NCBI RefSeq assembly: GCF_910589235.1
Contig: NC_060965.1
Coordinates: 62,001 to 126,000 of the forward strand
From: Vespa crabro
Lineage: Eukaryota; Arthropoda; Insecta; Hymenoptera; Vespidae
DNA: 64,000 nt
Direction of reading: 5' to 3'
The stretch's first letter is position 1. The number at the start of each line of letters is the position of its first letter. Position numbers and translations under genes: made by a program. Shown here piece by piece: positions 51,133 to 61,782 of the stretch. The notes beneath the pieces were generated by a model that saw only the letters and a program-made list of their open reading frames with translations, did no database searches and was not told the origin of the DNA.

Positions 51133-53121
51133 AGCGCGTGCATACACGATGCTTCGAAAGTGTCTTTACATATGCGTCGCAAAACGAATGCGGCCGCGAT
51201 TGCGCGCCTCGCGAGAGAGCAAGCGCGCTTCGAAATAATCCGAGCTCGAGTCTCGACGAAAAAGGAAGGACGGAATCTCGTCGCGACGCTTCTGTATTTC
51301 TCAACGAGAAGAGAGAAATACTCGGTTCGCCGAATATACCGGTAGATAGGAACTTTGCCAGAGTGGCTCGAGAAGTGGCAGCGGAGATGTATTCGTAAAC
51401 GGCACGAGGCAAAACAATTTAAAGGATATACTTGGAACCGTCTGCCTCTTTCACGCCACCCACACCAACTACCCATCTACCCATGATTCATCGTTGAGCG
51501 GTGGTCGGTGACGTTCTAGAACGATTCGACCGTGACTCGTTCTCCGACCGATCGATCCTTACTAAGCGATAACGCATGGCGGACGCTTTTATTCTGTCCT
51601 TTTTTTTCTTTTGTTTTCTTTTTTTTCTTTTTGTTTTTCAACGAACAACGAATCAATGAAATATGCGCGAATTCGAGAAGATACAATTATACTTAGCGAG
51701 GCAAAGTACGGTAGACGGACCGTTATGCTTGCGGAGCACATTGCGAAACGACACGAACGAGAATGAATGAGAAATGGGTCAAACGATTCAACTTGTCGAG
51801 CTCGCATGCTTCTCGCATGCCTCCTCCGTCCTTTTACTCTTCGACGCTCTTTTCTTCTTCGAGCCGGATAAGAGAAGATGCATTCAATGACTCGGACGTT
51901 CGTTCTATCGAGGCAACGTGCCTGGCTCTGCAAGCTGGGACAATTGATATCTATGTTATTTAGAAACGATGGTCAAAAGTAGAAAGAGATTCGAGCAAGT
52001 GTATGAATCGCTCGGGCGATACTAACGGAACGGAAATAAAACTTCTTCCTCGGGAGGTCTATCTATTTTTACGATGATTGTGCCAGTACGTAAGAAAAGC
52101 AACTCGAGACGTGCCTTTCGGACGTTCGACCATGTTTACATTCAAGTCCCACGTTCCAACGACTCTCGTAGAAACGTATGTAGGAGCACTCTTCGTGGAT
52201 AGAAACGATAGAAAAGCTCGGTGCGCTAGTAGAGTCGCGCTAGGAACGCGAACTGGGTCTAGGTCCTATGTAACGCGTGCGAACGCAACTCGCTCTTTTT
52301 CTTAAGAACGATACGAAAAGAAAGAGAGACGGAATAACGTTTTTCCTTGGAAATAAATCCTTCCTTTCTTTTCTCATTTTTTTTCATCACGGTCGACGGA
52401 TCGCCCGAGAAGTGGCTCGATATTAAGGAGAAATTCAAGTGGTTGCGAACGAACTCGAAGGAAAGACGACCAAGGACCGTTTACGACTTGTAAAGTGATC
52501 CATTTCGACGAGTAGATACGAACATCGACAAATATCTTTGAGACGGTGAAACCACGAACCGCGCCCTTAAGCGCGCGTCCTAGAATGCTCGAAGCCACGA
52601 AACTTCTCTTCCTGTCGGTCCTTCAACCATGCCAAAGTCACGAGTGTTCTCGAGGAATTTCTCTCTTTCTCTCTCCCCCTCTACCTCTCCTCCCCCCTTC
52701 TTCCTTTCGTACGCGCGCATAGTTTTTTGCAAAAGGCTCGAACGAAGGTCTTCTCCCTTTAGCGAGTTTTTTCAAAAATAATATCCTCTAGGTATTATTT
52801 GTTGAAATAAGAATAACGAGAAAGAAGAGATTTCTCAGCGTTTCGTTAACTTCGAGGTCACTTTTGTTTACCAGAGTCAACCAGGCTCGTCAAAGTTTTT
52901 TACGAGAGAGCTATTGCGAGATAACGAAGCTATAGCGGATCGAGCGACGCGTTTACAAGGGCAAAAAAAAAAAAAGAGAAAAGCTAGTGTGCTCCGAAGG
53001 AGAGTCCATAACGAAGTAGTATCCTTTCCAGCGTTCCTTTTATTCTCATAAAAAAAGGGCTCGGTGTGTGGCCATAAGAGATGCCTTTGATTGGTGCAAC
53101 GGGTATATTCGAGTCGCTGAA

Positions 53122-53177
<56 letters not shown>

Positions 53178-53651
53178 AGGGAGAGTACATAAAAATAATA
53201 TCTTTTCCGGTACTTGATATAATTTCCTCTCTGTTTCAACCTAGAACGAGCTCGTTATATTAAACGCTTCGTAGTAATATATCGTAGCATGACGCAGTAA
53301 CAATTGCCTTTCTCACAAATCGCCCTCTACATTTATTAATATCTATACAAGTATAATAGTATCTATTCTGTAGCTTTGCCTTTTGGGTTGCTAACCGTCA
53401 AGGACCATAGTTCGGATCGTACTTCTAAACGCTTTTGTTCCCCTGGGTCTACTTACAAAGAACGAAAGGTTCGTGAGAACCTTGTGAAAATACAAAGGTA
53501 CGATGGGACCAATGGTGCGTCTCATGTGAAAAAATCCTCTCAAGTACACATACGTATAGATATGACACAACCTATTACGATTTTCAATGTTTCGGAAACG
53601 CAGAGAGATTTCTTCGTGAAGGATTAAATTTTGAATACTTTCTACGGCTCC

Positions 53652-53709
<58 letters not shown>

Positions 53710-54041
53710 GCCGCTACTCAGACAAACACGCACGTGTAAACTGCATAAAACGTTTGCGCAAAAGAGTAATAAAAATAGATTTTCTTCACTGGAAGGCGTA
53801 ACGTCAGCGACGAAAAGAAACGAAAAGGAACGAACGAAGAAGAAAGGACCCACTTTGAAATACACGCACGAACCGTCGGCACAAAGTGGAAGCCGTCGCG
53901 CGACTGGTCCCCTCGTGCCGACTTGCCGGCCGCTCGGCATCTTTCGTCTTTCTTCGTGCGTTCTCGACTGCCTCTCTAGGCAACTCGTGCTTTTTATCCG
54001 TCTCCTCCTTCTCCATTCCTTCCCGAGTTCCGAGCATGGTA

Positions 54042-54082
<41 letters not shown>

Positions 54083-56384
54083 TCTACGCCCGCGTAGTCC
54101 CCCTTTGACCCGTGCACGCTTTTACGACTTTTCAAGCATGCGTATTTAACACGAGAGAAGAACAAACTATCAAAATGATCCGTCAAGAGAAGCTGTTTTT
54201 CTAACGATAACTGTTTATGTGAAAAATTAAATAAATTAGAAATAATGAGTAATCAAAATAGGTACTTTTAGAGAGAATAAAAGTTTGAATAAAAAGCCCG
54301 TAATCGAGGCTTGATTTAATTTTACTGGGCGATTGATCGAACATCTATACTATTTATAGTAATGAAATTTTTTGAACGAGTCCGAAATGGTAGAAAGTCG
54401 AGTGAATTCGAGGGTAACGTTTAAAAAGCGTTACGTTTAACAGCCTACTATTCGTGCAACGAATTTTCCCTTTTATCGACCGAAGCGATGCGCGACGCAT
54501 GTGTTGCCGATCAATCGGCGATTAATTAAAGCCTCGATTGCACGCGAATTTGCAGTTAAGGCAATAAGGGTTAATTAACTATTAATTGGCGCGCCGTGAA
54601 CGAGCCAATTAGCGGTATTTTATCGTCTTATGTGCGGCCAGTGCGTTGGTCGACGGACGATATACGACGAGTATTCTACATACTCGAGGGTCGCATCGTT
54701 ACGATTATTAGATAAGGGCCGTAACTCGTGCGACTTTCGTTATTGAAAAATTCGTGCGCGCGAAGGAGCAAGAAAAAGAAAAAAAAGAAAAAAAGGAAAT
54801 ACTCTTTACGACGAGAGCCATTGGATAGACGTGTTTAGATAGACGTAATACGTGTTACCAATCGTTCGAAACGAGAGGGCAATTTCGATAATAACTCGTC
54901 GAATCAACGGCATCGATTATCGAAGGAGCAACGTTTAACGTCCTTCCACGATTCGTTTATCGCGCATCATACGGCACCGCTTTATATCCATATATCATAC
55001 TGTATGCCACGATTTATCACCCCGGCCAATTGATTGGTTATACCTATAGTCATATTCGAGATGCGTGTCTACCGTAGGTACGCTTACGGTATATTTCGCG
55101 CACTTGAATTTTCTCCTTATTTATTTACTTACTCAATTAGGATGAATTATCTTTTCAATATATCTTTCTCTCTTCGATGTATCTTTCGCATAATCGATTT
55201 GTTCGAGATGAAAATAGTCATGTTTTCGACGTGGTGGTCGCAAATATTTCTCACCTGAAACGTAACTAATGACAATCCCATCTGTGTTACCGATCTCTAT
55301 TTATTCGAGGCAATAGCGCTAAAAGATTAGACTTTTGAGACGTTGATACGAATGAAGCGAATGAAGATAGGTGTATATCCCTATCCTCCAATGAGCTAAT
55401 TGCTAGGACGAGCATCGTATCCAACGATTACAAATCTTTCTTTTGTTCGAACGGAGATATCGAATCTTTCGGGGCAGACGTAACAATCCGAATGCGATCT
55501 AGCGATTCCTATACCATGCTCGCGACGTATCAATCTTAACGCCGTCTCGTTCAATTACCGAGCACATAAACATAATGTAAATTTAGGAGTAACGTGTCAG
55601 GAGTAAGAGGTATAGAGAGTACATATCGGCATATAACTCATGTATAATGCAGAAACACATCGGATACGACGTTACAATGCGATATTGCACCGCGCACCCG
55701 TATCGATCTCGGTTTCCAAGTTTCCCTCGGATCTCGTACGAGTATCTAACGACGAAATCCTTCGAAGCACGATATAACTCGAACCAGCTCGTAGTACCCG
55801 TTATTATTATCTATCGTCTTTTAGCTCGCTAATCGATTTGAACGAACGAGTAGAAAAACAAAAAAAAAAGGAAAAGAGAAAGAATATTGAAGGATCATTT
55901 TCAAAATCGAGCCAATACGAATCGTCACTTAAGGAGACTCTAATTTAGGCATTAATTTTTTCCCATTGATTTTCGACTTTATTCCTATCTCGGATGGGAA
56001 GAGGGTGGACGGATTATGGTACGCGATCGATCGCAACCATAAGAAAGGGCCGCACCTTTCGAGATCGACGATATCGATGGAATGCAGCTTATCTGATTAT
56101 CGATGGAATCCAAGGCTTTCGTCGTGTCTACGCGTAGTAAACTCGCGGGAAGGTCGTCAATCGCGGGAGCGAGTGCGTCGGACTCTAAACAATCACGTGC
56201 GTTGTTGGATTCGTTGCGCTTGAATTAAAATTTAGAATTGACCTACCTTCCAATCTTTCTCCTTCGAGTTTTACCTTTACATAATCTATTGTACGATAGC
56301 GAACAAAGTTGTTTACGTTTACGTGGAATGGGGTTTAGCTCGTAGCTGATATTATCGGGGGTAATATAATAACGGGGCAATAGA

Positions 56385-56462
<78 letters not shown>

Positions 56463-57813
56463 AAGAATACTGCTGCTGTTAGTGACGGCGATTATAACGT
56501 TAACAGCGAACCATCAAGAAGATTATACTACCAGCCCGTGTATTCAGAATTTCTTGACCACTTCGTTTCAAAACGAAATAAGGCCATTTATACCATATAG
56601 ATTTACGTATATGCGTAGAGTGCTCTTAAGTCTAAGTCTAGTTTGCTCTTAAAGGATACCCATCGATGGGTCGCGTCAATGTAAACACCAATATAAACTT
56701 TGGCGAACAAACATGAAAGGAAACATTACCTAGGCTTTGATCGTGACCCAAGGAAATTATTAGTTTCTCGACGAAAGGAATAGGATAGACTCGTACGAGT
56801 TCAATAGGGTAGTACATTCGTAGATAGGACAAAGGGAATTACGCGAGTCTATCCTTATCCCCCTGGTGGTGGTAACCGGTACCACGATATTACTCACTTT
56901 CCCAGCTACAAATTTACTTAGTAATTAAGCAATTAGCGGGCTACCGCTAATTGACTGATTAAGTAGCCCATTCGCGTCGGTAGCTAGATTGATACCGATG
57001 GGGCCGTCGAAGCGGATCAACGTCGCCGGAAATGCTGTGTCGAGCCAGGGAGATTGAGACTGGGACGCGTCATCGTCTCGTGTACTTTGTCTGCTGGCTC
57101 TGTATCTGTGCTTGTATATGCTTGTATATGCTCGTATATGCACACCAAAGGTTCGCGGTAGCGTTAATTAGCTATCATCGATCCGAAAATGAGTTACCGT
57201 TCGTTAGTGCGATCGTCACTGAATTTCTATTTTGCGAAATTCATCGAAAGAAATTTGCACGAAGCATCGATCATGCGTCGCAAATCTATCTCGATGAGAT
57301 ATAAGAACGTTATCCGAATTTGTTGGAACGATTGAATTCTGATAAAACGATGTAATTCATCGATTTTACCTTAATGGAAAATGCAGAATTTCATATGATA
57401 TTACAACTTTGTGATTTTGATCAAATAAACGTAGAGAAGAATCGTTTATACGTTGCTTAATACTTGCTCACACTTTTACGTCGTTTCTAGCTACGATCAG
57501 GATTTTACGGGGGGTAAAACGCGCGATTATACACATATAATACCGAGAAAGATAATCCGATAGAGCACGGATATAATTCGAAAGGCGATGTTTGAGTTCC
57601 CACCGGGGCCTTGGACTCGCATATGCATTTCCGTTCGTTTGGTCTGGCTCGATGCGAGAGAGAGCCCGTGTGTACGGACACACACACACATTTATACATA
57701 GTAGATATATTCTATTTGCGAGTGCACGCATACACACGTAGAAAACAGACAGAGGGATGTGCCAAGCTATACGGGGCGCGCTGCCTGTTGGCAGTATTCT
57801 CTGATTGGGCCGA

Positions 57814-57854
<41 letters not shown>

Positions 57855-60009
57855 CTTGCTTCCTGCTTAGCATACCTAACTACGGAGGAGAATTCCTCGG
57901 CGGGACGACTAGAATCGCTCCGATTCGGTTTAATTCCGAGCTTAAACCAGGATATCTCACGATCTCGCCTATCTACGACATCTGGACGTTCTTTCGAGCT
58001 GCCAGGAGGTGTACGTGTTCTCCGTACGTTTCCTTTTTCTCTACCCGTTCTAGTATCTTTCTCTTGCGAGCTTAATGTACTTTAAATATTCTCGATGGAG
58101 TAGAAACTTTAAATATTCGTGTCACATTGAATATATAAAAATATTACAAAAAAAAATAATGCCTTAAAGGAATATTCAAGTATAAGAAAGAAGGAAGAGA
58201 AAGAGAAGCTATGCGTTTGTTCGTGAAAAGTGAAATAAGAATAATAAAAAGAAAGTGTTGCTGGTAATTACTAGATAGCTGATAATTAAAGCGGTGGAAG
58301 AAGGGAGGTAAAAGGAGCAGGAATGGAGCATCGCACGCCGACGAATTTAAAAGTTAAATTGTGTTTCGCTCATGAATTATGCATTCCGAAGGAAAGACTT
58401 TTGATTGCGCGGAAAGTTTGATCTTTCGGATATGGTATATCGTATTGGTCAAATAACCCTACGAGAGACGATATGCACTTTTAATCGGCCAGATCCCTTT
58501 TCTCTCTCTTTATGGTCCTCCAACTTTGGACTCCCCTCTTCTATTATACCTTTTCGCCGAAATTTCCAGCAACGAGCGGACGAGAGAACGTTCGTTTCGT
58601 TTCGTTTCTAAGCGACCAACGGAAAACTCGTGGCCGTCGTCACCTTTTTTTTTCGTCGACAGAGAGGGAGAGAGAGGGAGGGAGGGAGGGAGAGAGAGAG
58701 AGAGAGGGAGAGTACGGCGACGTCGAAACGGGAAATATTTTTTAGCCGGCTGTCCATGTCGCTTCGACGCAAGCGACGAATTGAAATAGCGAACTGGGAT
58801 TTAAATTTAGCTGGAAGTTCACGCGTATGTATGCACGTACATAAATATATCGCGTGTGTTTCGTTTTATTCTCGTCGAGATATATCAGAGGATAGATAGA
58901 TTTCTTTCACCCCGCTAATAGTACGATAATTATTTAAATGATGGGTCAACCAGGAAGAAATAATGAAAGTTGGAAAAATCCCGTCACGACAGGGACTGAC
59001 GTGTGCCGATCTAGGCTGACTTTAGTTTTAATTCTAAGATCAAAGAATCGTATTACGGTACGATTCTTTACATCGCTCAAGTCTTAGGTCAAACGAACGA
59101 GGCTTGTCGAGGCATATGCCGTTCGTTAGAAAAGAAAGGCAATATAAATGAAAAATTGAAGGAATATGCTAGAAACGCGAAAAGCTCCTTCCTTCCTCTG
59201 ATCTCACGTTTCCCCGAGTCTCTCTCCCTCTATTTCAAGCGACATCTCCAAGAATCGAGGCAATAAATGCGTTACCACAAAGTCGTTACCACAAATGGAA
59301 TGGCCATGCGATAGAGAAAATTGCGCGGCAATAACAAAGCGATACCAAAGGGAACGAATCGAGTTCTCGAATGGACAAGAAACCCCTACTCTCCTATAAT
59401 TCTCTCCCCATCTATCTCTAGTACACATTACTCCTTAACAAAATACTTTTCTCATTTTTAATAATTTCTTGATAAGGTAAAAATATTACTTATTCTATTA
59501 TGCGCACAGAGAGACGCGCGCTTTCTACCGAGTTCATAATCTTGGTTCGTATTCGGTTTTTCTGTATCGGAAGGTACAGGAGATAGATTAGGAATATAAA
59601 AATATCCAGGGAGATATAATAAGGTGAGCTTTTCTCCTTCAGATAGATCTCGATGTCTAACTGTATTAGCTGTCACTTCTCCGTGAAAAGGAAAGAAAAA
59701 GAAAACGTTGTACTCACGTTTGCGGTGTCATCGAGTTTCCGTTTCCACGCATCGCTACGCTCGATCAAGGCGTTCCATTGCTCCGAAAGTTTGTTCACTT
59801 CTCGACGAATGCTGCGCGTCAATTCTCGAGCTTGTTCCTCGGCGCTTCTGTAACCTCTGGAATCCCCATCCAGCTCTCTTCCGGCTGCGAATCGAGAAAA
59901 ATAAATAATTTGAGCGGATAATGCGTGAGTAATGTTCAAATTTGCGGAAAGAATAGCGACGAATTAAGAGGGATCGCGACTTTTCTTTGGATGGTTGCAA
60001 CGATACCGG

Positions 60010-60074
<65 letters not shown>

Positions 60075-61026
60075 GAGCAGAGCTGCTGCTGCGTGTCGAT
60101 AAAGTGCGCATTTAATCGCGCGAAAAAGCGATAAAACATAAATCAAAATTACGGTTGGACGAATGGAGAGGAGGAGGGCTGCCTAATCGGGTAAAAGCGA
60201 TGGTTACCTAAGCCGTTATCGGTGTTAAAACACATGCGCGCCGACGATAAAAAGTGTTGTCAGCTGCCATCGCCGACGATTAATATCTCGCGATAGTTCT
60301 CGCGTCCTGTGATTTTCGGCAACGCGTTGCCATTAACTTTAAAAGTCTCATCTGCGTATCTTTCGTAGACTCTATTTGTAGATTTAAACGGTTTATAAGA
60401 ATTACAAAGTTACGATGTAAAGATTGTTGTACGCCATGCGACAATGCCGCCGTGCACGTTCCACGATTCTCTATGGTGCGACCGTAAGCATGCACCGAGG
60501 GCGTTAGCGTTGCCTACGTTCCGGCTCTCTCGACGTTTCCTTTGAACGCGTACGTTGCGAGGAGCGGTACAACCATCGTGACTAACTAATATCTTACCTC
60601 GTCCTATGAATAATAATTGAAAATGAAAAAACAGAGCGCGTTCCTAGAGGACCGTCAAAATTATATTGCGATTAAACTTTTTAACTTTGACTTTTCTTCC
60701 GGTAAACTCGTATTATAACTTTCTAATTGGATATTAGATATCAAGTACATCTACGAGTTTGTCATCATTTATTCGCAGAAAGCACGTAACAGTTTCAACG
60801 AATCTTTCGTTGATATAGTTTCAAGAAATTCAATCCCTCGAAAGTTTGAAGGATGCTCTTTGGTTGATTAATAATACGAATCTCAAAGTTCCTCGGTGAG
60901 CGGTTATTAAAAGAGAAACCTAAATAAGAAGAGTAGTAGTAAAGGGGCTGGGTAGAGCGACTGTACCGTTCGTTCTCGAAGGACTCGGTAAAGTCCTAGC
61001 GTCGAGTTTTCGGAGCCCTCCGGGAC

Positions 61027-61090
<64 letters not shown>

Positions 61091-61746
61091 TTCTGGTTTA
61101 AAGCCTGCAACTTTCCTCGGTGCCTCGAGCTCCTCGTTGCTGCTCTTCGATACCAGGTAACTCGATTGAGAGCACGCTCGCATGGGATAGAGTTTCTTAT
61201 CCATCAAAAAGTTATTTTTATTTTTAAAAGAGCCGTCCCAAAAAATTTTCTTCTTCTAATCTTCGTATAAGGGCAAAATACGTCAAGGTATACGCGTAAA
61301 TATGAGATACGTGAAGCTTTATATCTTACGAATAGCGAACATATTTCATCCGCGAATATCACAGCTGTCTACCGCGAAAGTAGCTAAATTCGAAAGAGAC
61401 TTTTTCTTTGAAATTCCAGTCGCGTCAAAATGTGTGCGACGAGCTTCCGGCTTGTAATACGCGTTATAAGTTAAACCGCGGCCATATCGCGCGAGCGTAA
61501 AGCGTAAAACGCAATATTGTAGTAGTGAAATACGCGTGGAAGCTCGTTTTCGCGTGGAACCTCGAATAATGGTGGGGTACAAGCTTTGCGCGGCAAGCTT
61601 ATCCTCCAAACGGTGCGAAAAATCAAATGGATTCAAGGGTATGGAAAAGGCACTATTTCTCTCTCTCTCTCTCTCTCGATCGTCAACAATTTCATTAATG
61701 TTTTCAACGGCGTCCTTCACGAAGGATCAACCAACTGGTTCGTACC

Positions 61747-61782
<36 letters not shown>

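Larger units (their letters stand above)
36344..59717 (-). other. Dys: Giant Dys intron (phase 0, 23.4 kb)
   Basis: It holds a candidate short-isoform first exon at 47099-47311 and a weaker four-codon candidate at 36543-36554. The rest looks non-coding: about 17 dinucleotide or tetranucleotide tracts (listed separately), tandem repeats at 44783, 49465, 57111 and 59270, a G4 motif at 46355-46384, and an 11-bp hairpin at 59042-59069. Unique, moderately GC-rich DNA at 46560-46790 and 40040-40670 carries open frames without family resemblance. No nested gene can be supported. Confidence 0.8.

Noticed and set aside
44783..59297. CRISPR-like short tandem repeats
   Set aside because: The copies are adjacent with no spacers and few in number, and the DNA is animal. 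They are ordinary tandem duplications.
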